From JBHEBG01 sp046557915 (GTDB lineage Bacteria > Bacteroidota > Bacteroidia > Flavobacteriales > Flavobacteriaceae), in the NCBI RefSeq assembly GCF_046557915.1, contig NZ_JBHEBG010000002.1, positions 372,001-436,000 of the forward strand: 64,000 nucleotides of DNA, given 5' to 3'. A program made the position numbers and the translations under genes. Under the pieces are notes generated by a model. That model saw only the letters and a list, made by a program, of their open reading frames with translations. It was not told where the DNA came from and made no database searches. This document shows, in pieces, positions 36,649-46,376 of this stretch (position 1 is its first letter; every line of letters starts with the position of its first letter).

Positions 36649-37467
36649 CTATTTTTTGGCGATGTAATTCTCTTTTATAAAAGTAACATCCTCAATTTTT
36701 TTCCACTCCGTGGGTCTTTCAAAATCTTGACCGGATTTTAGCACTAATGCATTGGGATAGTGGTCTTTGATGTATTTCCAATTCACATCTTCCCATTTAC
36801 TTTTATCCATTTCTAGTAGTTTAACATCTTTAAGAGGTCCAGATACCGCCTTTCCAATTAGTGGCCACCATAGGCTTTCCGTTTCTCTATCCCAAAACAC
36901 AAAACCATCCAAGCCATTCCATACATCCTCATCATAGTAGGTATACCCACTTAGGGCAAATGTTAACTCAATGTCGCCATAATTACGTTCATAAATGGCA
37001 CCTAAATCGGCCAGTATGCAATAAACGGCCATAATTGGCTGTCCGTTCAATACATCATTTACAATTTCGTGATGTGTAAGATCTTCTACAGAGTAGGCTT
37101 TAATGTCCTTCCCGGAATAAGCCAATAAAAAACGAGTGCTATCTGCCCATATTTTATCCGCTTCCCTAACGGAGGTGAATTCCGGTTTTAATAACGCTGG
37201 GAATTTCTCCCTACCAATGCCATAATGAAACTGTTCATCCTTAAGCGAATATCCGCTGATATCAAAATGTTGATTTTTATTTTCTCCTCCATAAAGCATT
37301 TTTTTACCATCACTTTCAAAGAATTTGCCATTTTCAAGTGCAACCGGACGTTTCTTTTTTACAATTTCCTTCTTAACCTTGGGCGCTTCTGCTTGCACGT
37401 TTTCACTTTTTTGCTGTTTGCATCCAAGGAATACTACTATTGCCAATAAAAAAAAGGGTGTTTTCAT
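36649..37467 (-). CDS. DUF3179-like lipoprotein
   Basis: This 272-residue lipoprotein (lipobox VVFLGC, starting at the ATG at 37467) resembles DUF3179 proteins. It has the AYSVEDLTHHEIVNDVLNGQPIMAVYC region, then FALSGYTYYDEDVWNGLDGFVFWDRETESLWWP and SGPLKDVKLLEMDK. The usual CPLC-type motif after VYC is absent here (VYCILADLGA). The function of the family is unknown; it is generally secreted. It converges on the AraC gene. Confidence 0.8.
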   Translation of the reverse strand: MKTPFFLLAIVVFLGCKQQKSENVQAEAPKVKKEIVKKKRPVALENGKFFESDGKKMLYGGENKNQHFDISGYSLKDEQFHYGIGREKFPALLKPEFTSVREADKIWADSTRFLLAYSGKDIKAYSVEDLTHHEIVNDVLNGQPIMAVYCILADLGAIYERNYGDIELTFALSGYTYYDEDVWNGLDGFVFWDRETESLWWPLIGKAVSGPLKDVKLLEMDKSKWEDVNWKYIKDHYPNALVLKSGQDFERPTEWKKIEDVTFIKENYIAKK

Positions 37468-37877
37468 AATGTTATCTATTATGTTTGCCAATGACCTACT
37501 AAACGCAGTTCCATGATTTTTAAGGAAATATAGCGAAATCTTGTAACTATATGTCTATTGAAGTACTGCTTGTTTTGACGGATTTTCTCCAAGAAGGCGG
37601 TTTTATGGTCTGTATAAACTCTTATTAGGCAACTGTTCGTGGATAGTAAACTTCGCATGGTGTAGGAACATAAGATTCAATATATCCATTTCAATAAAAA
37701 TGCAACATTATTGATTGCGATTTCAAACGAGTACCAAAATACGATTACACTTCACCTTTAAAAACATATCACTTTACCATTTTTTAATAAAAGTTTACCC
37801 GATCGTGGCTCAATTTGTTTGTTGCTTTGGCAAAAACAAAACCAGTTATGGAAAGTTCAACTTTTAAAATAAAACGA
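37468..37877. other. Intergenic region, 410 bp
   Basis: This is the divergent upstream region of the DUF3179-like gene and the serine hydrolase operon. It is A+T-rich and contains no convincing open frame, palindrome or promoter match that I could support. The in-frame TTG at 37815 and ATG at 37848 extend the next gene's frame but lack the features of its signal peptide. Confidence 0.6.
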
Positions 37878-39026
37878 ATGAAATTAACGAAATACATCCT
37901 TTTAATAATGGTGTTGGTTCTTAACTTTAGCTGTGACCCATACGATGATACTTATAAACCCGTACACCCCAATGCGGTAAACTTCCAAAATGTTTTGGAT
38001 GAGTATACGTCTAATGGAATTCCAGGACTTTCGGCCGTAGTGGTTGCTCCAGATGGTATCTGGGCGGGTGCTTCTGGTTATTCCAATTTAGAGGACAACA
38101 CTCCAATGTCTATCAATAATGAAGTGTATTCAGCCAGTATTGGAAAGACCTATTGCGCTGTTGCAACACTTTTGCTCGTTCAGGATGGATTGATAGCTTT
38201 GGACGACCCTATTTCAAATCATATCCCCAGTGCCATACTTCTGGGATTTGAAAATACCGATTCAATAACCGTAAGACAGTTACTAAATCATACGGGAGGT
38301 TTAACGAATTTTGATTGGAACGAAGCTTTTGTAAATGATGTCTTAACCGATCCTTTAAGCATAAAATCATCGGATCTATTAGATTACGAAAGAGGAAACG
38401 CCTTTTATGCTCCCCCCGGAACCGATTTTAACTATTCTTCTACCGGGTACGAATTGTTGACGGCATTAGTGGAGGAGGTGACAGGCGATCACTCCAAGTT
38501 TTATAGCGAAAGAATTTTTACACCATTAAACCTCCAACACACCTATTACAAAAATGAATCGGAATATCCGCAAACCAACAATTTGGTTCATTCCTATTTT
38601 GATCAATTTGATACGCTGCAAATAGAAGATGTGTCTGAAATTCAAAACCATCTTACCAATATTTTTACGGGATCCGATGGTATAATTGCAACGCCTAGGG
38701 ACTATTATAAATTCTTAAAAGGAATTATGACCGGTTCTTTGTTATCTGACGAACTGAAAGCCGAAATGCTAGATTTTGTACCTCTTGGCGGTGACGACTA
38801 TATCGGCTATGGCTTAGGGGTATGGCAAAGAGATGTTGGCTATGGTATTGCAATTGGACACGATGGTGATGCCATTGGCGCGGGAGCGGATATGTGGTAT
38901 TTCCCTGATCATGACATTTACATTGTTACCGCTACAAATATTGGAACAGTTTTGCAGGATACCGAACTAGGTAGAATGTACAACGAGTCTTTTTTGATTG
39001 CAATGATTACGGCCATTTTCGAATAA
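37878..39026 (+). CDS. Beta-lactamase-fold serine hydrolase lipoprotein
   Basis: This is a 382-residue lipoprotein (lipobox LNFSC) of the S12/class C beta-lactamase-like family. SxxK is in YSASIGKTYCAV, the YxS motif in FNYSSTGYELL, and the HxG-equivalent in IAIGHDGDAIGAG. Possible activities are esterase, D-aminopeptidase or peptidoglycan carboxypeptidase. I start at the ATG at 37878 because the lipoprotein signal follows it directly. Its TAA overlaps the next gene's ATG (39026), so it is co-translated with the second hydrolase. Confidence 0.88.
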   Translation: MKLTKYILLIMVLVLNFSCDPYDDTYKPVHPNAVNFQNVLDEYTSNGIPGLSAVVVAPDGIWAGASGYSNLEDNTPMSINNEVYSASIGKTYCAVATLLLVQDGLIALDDPISNHIPSAILLGFENTDSITVRQLLNHTGGLTNFDWNEAFVNDVLTDPLSIKSSDLLDYERGNAFYAPPGTDFNYSSTGYELLTALVEEVTGDHSKFYSERIFTPLNLQHTYYKNESEYPQTNNLVHSYFDQFDTLQIEDVSEIQNHLTNIFTGSDGIIATPRDYYKFLKGIMTGSLLSDELKAEMLDFVPLGGDDYIGYGLGVWQRDVGYGIAIGHDGDAIGAGADMWYFPDHDIYIVTATNIGTVLQDTELGRMYNESFLIAMITAIFE

Positions 39027-40819
39027 TGCATCAAGCTATCGATAAAATAAAAAATATGAATTCCTTAAAAAAGCAAACCTTGAAATCACCTATAAAAAAT
39101 GCCTTACTATTATTCTTTATCTGTTCTAGTATTTTAGCACAAATGCAAGATAAGGAGCTAACAGATTTTCAAACCACCTTTCCTGATTTCGTCTCCAAAA
39201 AAATGAAAAAACATAATGTTATCGGGGCAAATGTTACGGTGGTTATGGAAAATGAGGTGATTATGGACAAAGGATTCGGTTTCTCCGATTTGGAGACCAG
39301 AACATCAGCTAATTCCAATACCCAATACCCCATTGGATCTGTCTCTAAAGTCGTTACATCAACAACAGTTCTTAAATTGTATTCTGAAGGTATTATTGAT
39401 ATTGATAAACCCTATGTTTATTATGTCACGGATTTTGAAATGAAAAAGCACTTTGCGGGTCCTATCGATTTTACGGTAAGGCATCTGCTGACACATTATG
39501 CCGGTATGCCCAGATTAAGGGCCAAAGGGTTCCTTAAAAAAGAATATCTGCCGCTGGACAGCCTTTTACACAATAGTCGTGATGAATATCTTATCGCCCC
39601 ATCGGGTAAAGTATATCAGTATTCGGACTGGGGAGTAGATCTATTGGCTTTGTTGGTACAGCGGGTCACAAAAACACCCTATGAAGAATACGTGTTACAC
39701 CATATATTTAAACCATTGGGCATGAACAATTCGGGCTTTGGCCCTACAACCACTAAAGGATATTTGAACGGAGAGATAAGAGAAACGTACAAATACAGTT
39801 ACCCTGGCTCGGACGGGGTTTTGTCCACAACCTCCGATTTGGCCAAATTATGTCAACTCTATTTTCCTAATCACCAAGATGGTACTGCATCTTTCTTAAA
39901 ACCGGAAATTGTAAAGGAAGCCCTGACACATCAATTTGTTAATGCCCCAATGGCCTACAATACAACTATTGGGATAATGTGGGAAATTCAGCCATTTGGT
40001 GGTTTTAATAGGGTAAAAAAAGCAGGAATCCACGAACCTTTTTACACATATGTATTTTTCATTCCGGAGAATGGCTCAGCGGTAATTGTCTGCAGTAATT
40101 CCAATTCTTCAAGCAAACTACATTGGGATGTTTGGTCCGAAACATTTGACTTTTTATCCAAAAGATATAAATGGAAAGGTAGTTTTCCCACCATAAAAAG
40201 AAGATCGGGCAGAACCACTTTGACCGCTACCCAGATGAAGGAATTGGAAGGTACCTATAGTACCAACATAGGGATTTTGAATTTGAAAGCCAATGGCAAA
40301 AAGTTTGATGTGGCGCTTAGTCAGGATAATCGAAAGGGAATTGCTACCACACGTGAAGAAAACGTCCTTAAATTGTCTGTCAAAGCGATGGGCATTAAAA
40401 TTCATGCCATGGATATTTTTTGGGATAAAGTAGGTGATGAGCTTGTTTTAGGTGAGCAATATGAAAGTGGAGTAAGAAAGATTGCCGGATCAAAAATCGA
40501 AAGTAAACAGATTCCCGATACGTGGAAAAAAGCCGTTGGAGATTATGAGGTGGTCAACTATGACGAAACTGAATACAAAACAATAGATAAGGTAAAATTG
40601 CTTATTAATGCGTTTGGTGTTTTGGAAATTAAGGTACATACATCCTATCCAAGTGAAATAAATTTTCAACAAGGATTATCGCCCAAATCAGATACTATGG
40701 CAATAATCCCTGGGTATAATTTTGCCTTTTTTGGAGGGGAAACTGTTGAACTATTGAAAAAAAATGGAGCATATCGGTTAAAACTATCGGGTTACGAGCT
40801 TCAAAAAATAACAGATTAA
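39026..40819 (+). CDS. Second beta-lactamase-fold serine hydrolase with C-terminal beta domain
   Basis: This 597-residue secreted S12-family hydrolase has SxxK in PIGSVSKVVTSTTVL and the Y-S-D motif in YQYSDWGVDLLALL. A C-terminal extension (about 405-597; MKELEGTYSTNIGILNLKANG) is of the DUF3471/lipocalin-like type. A signal segment (ALLLFFICSSILAQ) follows a basic N-terminus; an ATG at 39056 is an alternative start. It is the second gene of the hydrolase-hydrolase-LytTR operon. Confidence 0.87.
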   Translation: MHQAIDKIKNMNSLKKQTLKSPIKNALLLFFICSSILAQMQDKELTDFQTTFPDFVSKKMKKHNVIGANVTVVMENEVIMDKGFGFSDLETRTSANSNTQYPIGSVSKVVTSTTVLKLYSEGIIDIDKPYVYYVTDFEMKKHFAGPIDFTVRHLLTHYAGMPRLRAKGFLKKEYLPLDSLLHNSRDEYLIAPSGKVYQYSDWGVDLLALLVQRVTKTPYEEYVLHHIFKPLGMNNSGFGPTTTKGYLNGEIRETYKYSYPGSDGVLSTTSDLAKLCQLYFPNHQDGTASFLKPEIVKEALTHQFVNAPMAYNTTIGIMWEIQPFGGFNRVKKAGIHEPFYTYVFFIPENGSAVIVCSNSNSSSKLHWDVWSETFDFLSKRYKWKGSFPTIKRRSGRTTLTATQMKELEGTYSTNIGILNLKANGKKFDVALSQDNRKGIATTREENVLKLSVKAMGIKIHAMDIFWDKVGDELVLGEQYESGVRKIAGSKIESKQIPDTWKKAVGDYEVVNYDETEYKTIDKVKLLINAFGVLEIKVHTSYPSEINFQQGLSPKSDTMAIIPGYNFAFFGGETVELLKKNGAYRLKLSGYELQKITD

Positions 40820-40825
40820 ACTAAA

Positions 40826-41671
40826 ATGTCCATACATTTTTTTGATGATAAGAATAAAGGGAAGACGTTGGAGGCACAAGAGCTGCTTTTTAGAAAGCCC
40901 TATACCTGGCTCATTACCTTTTCAATAACCACCCTCAATTTTTTAATTACTTATAATCTAAAGAATATAGGTATCCAATATCTGTATTTCTATGTACTAG
41001 ACATAATAACTACCTATATAATTATAGAGTTCTACGCCCTGGGAGTAAAGGTTTTAAACAAAAAGATTCCATTACACCAAGATTTTGTAAAAAGGGTCAC
41101 CTATCAGCTTACCCTGCATACTTTAAGCGTAGTTATTTTCAGCATATTGCTTAATGAGTTGTTGGATTACATATTTTTTAATGGAGAAAGACTTTCCCTG
41201 TCCTTTAACTTTTATACACAAGATACGGTATTGGCCCTGGTGTTTATATTGTTTTTTCACTGCCTTTATCTGGGATTGTATTTGTTGTCGACAAAAAGAA
41301 TAGCAAAGGAAGAAAAATCGCCAAAAGTTAAGGTAATCCAGGGAATGTCCTTTAAACTAATGGATTTGAAAGAGATTCTTTGTGTTTATACTTCTTTGGG
41401 AACTACTTATGTAGTAAATGATCACAATAAAAAGTTTGTCTTGGAAAAAACCTTGGGTGAATTTGAAGAGATGAGTTCAGGCCGTTTTTTTAGGGCCAAT
41501 CGGCAATTTATAGTGTCCTTGGCCATTATCGATTCCTTTAAAAGTGCTGAGAACGGCAAAGTGGAAGTTTTTCTTAACGCCGGCACCGTGGCTGACCTAT
41601 CGGGAAGTATTTTCGTAAGTAGAAGTAAAGCCTCTTCATTTAGAGCTTGGATTAACGCACATCGACAATAA
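40826..41671 (+). CDS. Membrane-anchored LytTR transcriptional regulator
   Basis: This 281-residue protein has about four transmembrane segments (about 28-160) followed by a C-terminal LytTR DNA-binding domain (about 175-278; GRFFRANRQFIVSLAIIDSFKSAENGKVEVFL). There is no receiver domain, so it probably senses the membrane or envelope directly. It follows the hydrolase gene by 6 bp; control of the hydrolases by it is an inference. Confidence 0.88.
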   Translation: MSIHFFDDKNKGKTLEAQELLFRKPYTWLITFSITTLNFLITYNLKNIGIQYLYFYVLDIITTYIIIEFYALGVKVLNKKIPLHQDFVKRVTYQLTLHTLSVVIFSILLNELLDYIFFNGERLSLSFNFYTQDTVLALVFILFFHCLYLGLYLLSTKRIAKEEKSPKVKVIQGMSFKLMDLKEILCVYTSLGTTYVVNDHNKKFVLEKTLGEFEEMSSGRFFRANRQFIVSLAIIDSFKSAENGKVEVFLNAGTVADLSGSIFVSRSKASSFRAWINAHRQ

Positions 41672-42243
41672 CATTATTGCAAGCAATCATTTCATTTGGG
41701 TACAACAACTAAAGGTATAAGTGGATGAATCGACGTTAGAGCTAGATAGCTCCAAACGGGAATTGCAACAAAGTCAAAAAATCATGATATATTATTGAAA
41801 GACATTAAATCAACACAATTAAATCACAATTAGCCAAAATTGAACAGAACAGACCCTGGAATACTTATATGCCCCCCGACTTGCCCAATGTCTTGTGGCA
41901 TTATCTTAACCTAAAGTCTCCTTCACGTATTTTACGCTTTTAGCGATTAACTATTTTTCATTGATTCTTTTGCCTTCAACAAAGGTCCAATATCCATTGG
42001 GTGGTAGATAGTCTGCTCTGAAAATAGACTCGCATAAAAAATAATAAAACGAAAAATAAAGTTTATGCATATAATTTTATACATTTTGGCAATGGATATA
42101 AAATAGACGCTCTCGGTAATGAAACTAAAATAGTGTCGAAGATTATATTCGAAGTTGGAAATCCGTTAAAACAAAAACATACTAACAAACAACGAAGTTA
42201 AACCAAAGTTCAAATTAAGGATGAACAGAACAAATTCGAAACA
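41672..42243. other. Intergenic region, 572 bp, possible remnants
   Basis: No intact gene. Two short stretches read as protein-like: a plus-strand frame ending at 41943 (KIEQNRPWNTYMPPDLPNV then LWHYLNLKSPSRI) and one ending near 42201 (YAYNFIHFGNGYKIDALGN then ETKIVSKIIFEVG). Neither has a good start or a family match, and both may be decayed fragments or chance. This is where a visibly more A+T-rich block begins. Confidence 0.4.
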
Positions 42244-43194
42244 ATGAAAACTAAAGAGATCATTCAAAGAAAACACTTTATATCTGTTAGTAGATTCACG
42301 TTGGCATCAATTTTCATATTAATTGCATTATCGGTTAAAGCACAAGATAACATTGCAACTAAATTAGGTTATGCTGCTGATGCAAAACTGCTAATTATTC
42401 ATGCCGATGACTTAGGTGTGTCTCATTCTGAAAACATGGCTTCTATCGAGGCCATAGAAAATGGTTCTGTAAATTCAGCAAGTGTTATGATGCCTACACC
42501 GTGGGTATTAGAAGTTGCGAACTACGCCAAAAAAAATGCCACAACACATGATTTTGGTTTGCACCTGGTTTTATCTTCAGAATGGAAAAATTATAGATGG
42601 GGACCTGTTAGTTCCATCGAAAAAGTCCCCAGTTTAATTAATGAATTTGGATATTTTCATGAAGGATGTATACCAACCCTGAATCTTGACGAAGTAGCGA
42701 TCGAATTAAAGGCACAAATTGACAGGGCGTATTCCATGGGATTGGAACCTACTCACTTAGATAGCCATATGGGCTGCTTGTTTCAGTCCGAAGAACTACT
42801 AGAAGTTTATTTTAAAATGGGGAAACTATATAAGTTACCAGTTCTTGCAACCAAACAAGCTGTTCCTGAAGAGCTTCTTAAAAAGTATGATCTACCAATT
42901 TTATTGGACGAGGTTTTAACTATTAGGCCAGAAGAATACCTTAAGGGACCAGAAGATTATTATATTAATGCGATTAAAAATTTAAAACCCGGTTTGTCCA
43001 CTTTCTTGATTCATACAGCTTATGATAATGATGAAATGAAAGGTATGAATATTGATCATCCCGACTGGGGTAATGAATGGAGACAGAAAGATTTTGATTT
43101 TTTTACAAGTGATACCTGTAAAAATACTCTTAAAGAGGAAAATATTATACTGGTTACTTGGCGACAAATTAAAGATGCGTTTTATTCAAAATAA
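42244..43194 (+). CDS. Secreted ChbG/HpnK (YdjC)-family carbohydrate deacetylase
   Basis: This 316-residue exported protein has the YdjC fold: LLIIHADDLGVSHSEN (metal-binding Asp), GSVNSASVMMPTPW, FGLHLVLSSEW (His in the metal triad), THLDSHMG (catalytic/metal His), and TFLIHTAYDNDEM. Members remove acetyl groups from N-acetylated sugars. A signal peptide ends near SVKAQ. It is at the start of the A+T-rich 42.2-47.9 kb block, which suggests acquisition. Confidence 0.88.
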   Translation: MKTKEIIQRKHFISVSRFTLASIFILIALSVKAQDNIATKLGYAADAKLLIIHADDLGVSHSENMASIEAIENGSVNSASVMMPTPWVLEVANYAKKNATTHDFGLHLVLSSEWKNYRWGPVSSIEKVPSLINEFGYFHEGCIPTLNLDEVAIELKAQIDRAYSMGLEPTHLDSHMGCLFQSEELLEVYFKMGKLYKLPVLATKQAVPEELLKKYDLPILLDEVLTIRPEEYLKGPEDYYINAIKNLKPGLSTFLIHTAYDNDEMKGMNIDHPDWGNEWRQKDFDFFTSDTCKNTLKEENIILVTWRQIKDAFYSK

Positions 43195-43696
43195 GGAGTT
43201 CTTGACAGGCTAAACCTAAAACACAAAATGTTCTATAATAATTGCATTTTTTATAGGATTGCTACATAACACTTGATGGGTATAAAAGGATAGAAGCGGG
43301 TAATGATTTAAATCTTGACTCCGAAAAAATTGGTAAAATAGGACTATGGGCAGGATTGGGACGGAGGCGTATTTTTCAAATTTAAAGGCTAATGAAAGAT
43401 AATTGGGGAATGCGATGAAGTTTCAAATATTCATATTCCTACTTATATTGTTTAAAGAATATCAAAATATAAATGCAACAAAATAGCACAAAACGCGGTG
43501 TTAGTAGAAATTACAATAAGGAAATAATGATGTCTTTTCAAAAAAAAAGCATAATAACTTCATTTCACTACCAATTTATTGTCCAGTCACTGCAAAATAT
43601 AGTTTTAGCGGTATTTATATTTTGTTTTTCTTTATTTTGAATCTTGAAAATTTTGTATGCATAATCAAAGTTTAATAAATCTAATTATTAAAAAAA
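43195..43696. other. Intergenic region, 502 bp, with repeat copy 1
   Basis: A+T-rich sequence with no supported gene. It contains an 88-bp segment (43224-43311) repeated downstream of the next gene at 46192-46278. The 300 bp just before the dehydrogenase start have no clear TTG/TAnnTTTG promoter. Confidence 0.6.
43224..43311 (+). repeat. 88-bp direct repeat, copy 1
   Basis: It matches 46192-46278 at about 91% by eye (seven substitutions and one gap). Shared cores include TAGGATTGCTACATAACACT-type sequence and GATAGAAGCGGGTAATGAT. The two copies bracket the quinohaemoprotein gene and run in the same orientation. It could be a mobile-element end, a duplicated regulatory segment, or the scar of an insertion. 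No coding potential is conserved. Confidence 0.8.
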
Positions 43697-45847
43697 ATGC
43701 AAAAAAGCATTAGGTTCCCAGCTACTATCTCCTTTGTTTATTCTCTTTTATTACTTGTTTTAATTCTAATTTCATGTAAGAGGATTGAGTACAAAGTAAT
43801 AGATGATATTGCTATATCAAATGAAAACGAAGAATCTGATTGGCTTGCTTATGGAAGAACACATAGCGAAACACGTTTCAGTCCAATAGACCAAGTAAAA
43901 GTTGGGAATGTAAATAAGCTAAAAGTTGATTGGTACATGGATTTATCAGGGGATGTTGGATTAGTATCTACACCCTTGGTTGTCAATGGCGTAATGTATT
44001 TTACGGGCACAATGAATATAGTAAGAGCTGTGAATGCTGTTACAGGAGATTTAATTTGGAAATTTGATCCGGAAGTTGGAAAAGCAATTCGAGGGAAAAG
44101 ACAAGCTGGGTGGATTCATAATAGAGGCCTTTCTTTTTATAAAGGAAAAGTCTTTGGAGCTACCTGGGATGGACGATTATTTGCTCTTGAAGCAGAAACA
44201 GGCAGGAAATTATGGATGGTTGAGACTTTCGACCCCAAGCGCCCTCTTTATATTACGGGAGCACCTAAAGCTTTTAAGGGGAAGGTTTTAATAGGTAATG
44301 GGGGAACGGAAGCTGGACCTTCAAGGGGGTTTGTAATAGCATTTGATGCCGAAACAGGAAAAGAAGCATGGAAATTTTATATAGTACCAGGTGATCCGAA
44401 AAAAGGATTTGAGAATGAAGCAATGGAAATGGCAGCCGAAACCTGGAAGGGTGAATGGTGGAAACATGGCGGAGGTGGAAATGCATGGCATGGTTTTACC
44501 TATGATCCTGATCTTGACGTATTGTATATTGGTACTGGAAACGGCTCGCCATGGAATCAAAAAATTAGAAGCCCTGGTGGAGGCGATAATCTTTTTCTTT
44601 GTTCTATTGTAGCCCTTAATCCTGATACGGGAAAATATTTGTGGCATTATCAGACTACACCAGGAGAAAGTTGGGATTACAATTCTACTCAGGATATTGT
44701 TTTAGCAGACTTAACTATTAATAATGAGAAAATAAAAGCAATCTTACATGCGCCCAAAAACGGTTTTTTTTATGTTATAAATCGAGCTAATGGAAAGTTA
44801 ATTTCTGCGAAACCTTACGTTGAAACAAGTTGGGCTAGCCATATTGACTTAAATACCGGGAGACCTGTTGAAGCAGAAAATATTAGATATGAAAAAGGCC
44901 CTGCATATATAACTCCAGGAGCTAATGGCGCTCATATTTGGCAAGCAATGTCTTATAACCCAAAAACAGGATTGGTATATATACCTGCTCTACATGAAGG
45001 CTTTATATACTCAGATCACACTATTGATATTAAAAAGTGGCAATCAGTAGATTTTCGTGGTGGTACCGGAGTGAGATTATATCTGCCAGAAAACCCGCCA
45101 GGAGATTATCCACCAGTAAAACCACCAAAAGATTATCCAGCGTCATTAATTGCTTGGGATCCAATCAAACAGGAAGAAGCGTGGTCAATACCTCAAGATA
45201 AATTTTGGAACGGAGGAGCTTTAACCACTGCAGGAAATTTGGTTTTTCAGGGCAGATCCGATGGCATTTTACTTGCCTATAACGCTGAAAATGGTAATAT
45301 TCTTTGGGAGTTTGACGCCGGATTAGGAATTTCTGCTCCTCCTATTACATATAAAATAGAAGGGAAACAATATATTTCGGTTTTAGTAGGTTGGGGCGGT
45401 GTATATGCAGGAGTAGGAGGGAAAGACGCCTATGACATGGGCTGGTCATATGGAGTACATACACGTAGATTAATTACTTTCTCACTTGAAGGTAAAGCGA
45501 AGATACCAAAGCAACCCAAACCTTTTTTTCCTAAACCATTGTCTATTCCAAGTTTTAGTGTAGATGAAGATCGTGCTGCTAAAGGAGCAAAATTATATTA
45601 TGGTTATTCCTGTAGTGGATGCCACGGAGGTAGTGGTATATCAGGAGGTATGGCACCAGATCTTCGAGCGTCTCTTATTTGCATTGATTCAGTAGCTTTC
45701 AAATCAGTTGTAAAGCATGGCATAAAATTAGATGAAGGAATGCCCAATTATGAAAAATTGACCGATGAAGATTTACTCAATTTAAGGCACTATATAAGGC
45801 ACATTGCAAATAATAGTATAATAGCAGAAAGTAAAACAACGGAATAA
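43697..45847 (+). CDS. PQQ-dependent quinohaemoprotein dehydrogenase (type II-like) lipoprotein
   Basis: This is a 716-residue lipoprotein (lipobox LILISC) with an eight-bladed PQQ propeller (about 35-620): SDWLAYGRTHSETRFSPIDQV, GDLIWKFDPEVG, SWDYNSTQDIVLADL, NGFFYVINRANGKLI and WNGGALTTAGNLVFQGRSDG. A C-terminal cytochrome c with CSGCH near residue 642 follows. It is expected to oxidise an alcohol, aldehyde or sugar, with electrons leaving via the haem. The pair of adjacent cysteines usual after the second blade is absent (RQAGWIHNRG). It is flanked by the 88-bp repeats. Confidence 0.9.
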   Translation: MQKSIRFPATISFVYSLLLLVLILISCKRIEYKVIDDIAISNENEESDWLAYGRTHSETRFSPIDQVKVGNVNKLKVDWYMDLSGDVGLVSTPLVVNGVMYFTGTMNIVRAVNAVTGDLIWKFDPEVGKAIRGKRQAGWIHNRGLSFYKGKVFGATWDGRLFALEAETGRKLWMVETFDPKRPLYITGAPKAFKGKVLIGNGGTEAGPSRGFVIAFDAETGKEAWKFYIVPGDPKKGFENEAMEMAAETWKGEWWKHGGGGNAWHGFTYDPDLDVLYIGTGNGSPWNQKIRSPGGGDNLFLCSIVALNPDTGKYLWHYQTTPGESWDYNSTQDIVLADLTINNEKIKAILHAPKNGFFYVINRANGKLISAKPYVETSWASHIDLNTGRPVEAENIRYEKGPAYITPGANGAHIWQAMSYNPKTGLVYIPALHEGFIYSDHTIDIKKWQSVDFRGGTGVRLYLPENPPGDYPPVKPPKDYPASLIAWDPIKQEEAWSIPQDKFWNGGALTTAGNLVFQGRSDGILLAYNAENGNILWEFDAGLGISAPPITYKIEGKQYISVLVGWGGVYAGVGGKDAYDMGWSYGVHTRRLITFSLEGKAKIPKQPKPFFPKPLSIPSFSVDEDRAAKGAKLYYGYSCSGCHGGSGISGGMAPDLRASLICIDSVAFKSVVKHGIKLDEGMPNYEKLTDEDLLNLRHYIRHIANNSIIAESKTTE

Positions 45848-46098
45848 CGTTTCTTAGGTTTGCTACTCCTTCTAACAATAAACGATTAAAACTTTTTTAA
45901 ATGAAGCAAACAATGCTGCAAGCTGACAGGCAGGTGTAACTTGAGCTTTGGTACGGCCTAATGAAAAAGGTCTAGTAGACTTTTTGAAGTAGGGGAGAGG
46001 TGATGCGTTGGCATGTTTGTACCATAATTCCTAAAAAAATTCTCCTAAAGATATTCTCAAAAAAAGGTAATGGACCACGCTTAACCCGAAGCGACGTC

Positions 46099-46144
46099 CC
46101 GATAGCTATCGGTAGGAGGGAAGGCAATACCGTGCCTGCAGGCA
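46099..46144. repeat. Palindromic repeat cluster
   Basis: CCGATAGCTATCGG (46099-46112) is a perfect 14-bp palindrome and TGCCTGCAGGCA (46133-46144) a perfect 12-bp palindrome. They are much more G+C-rich than the surroundings. Similar short palindromes are dispersed in many Bacteroidota genomes, so REP-like elements are likely. Confidence 0.6.
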
Positions 46145-46191
46145 GGTGTGTGGAATGGTTTTAACATCACTTTTAATACCCCATAGTAAAC

Positions 46192-46278
46192 CAAAATTTG
46201 TATAATAAGTGCATTTTTTGTAGGATTGCTACATAACACTCGATGGGTACGAAACGATAGAAGCGGGTAATGATTTAA
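46192..46278 (+). repeat. 88-bp direct repeat, copy 2
   Basis: The 87-bp counterpart of 43224-43311, in the same orientation. It ends 98 bp before the start of the metallo-hydrolase gene, which is compatible with a duplicated upstream segment of an ancestral gene. Confidence 0.8.
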
Positions 46279-46376
46279 CAAATGCTATCAAACCTTTGAA
46301 ACAATGGTCGTTAAATTGGTCTAAAATTTTTATACAGGAGTAACAAAAGCATAGTAATGAACCTTATTTATAAAGT

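Larger units (their letters stand above)
45848..46376. other. Intergenic region, 529 bp, with palindromes and repeat copy 2
   Basis: No gene. It has a terminator-like imperfect hairpin (45965-45986, AAAAAGGTCTA / TAGACTTTTT), two perfect palindromes (46099-46112 and 46133-46144), a shared word GGCAGGTGT at both 45932-45940 and 46141-46149, and copy 2 of the 88-bp repeat (46192-46278) directly before the next gene. Confidence 0.65.

Noticed and set aside
41869..41943. Short frame with a protein-like look in the 572-bp gap
   Set aside because: Only 24 codons from ATG, no family match; kept as a possible remnant only.
46081..46281. 66-codon minus-strand frame over the palindromes and repeat copy 2
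   Set aside because: It runs through palindromic and repeated DNA, and copy 1 does not keep the frame.
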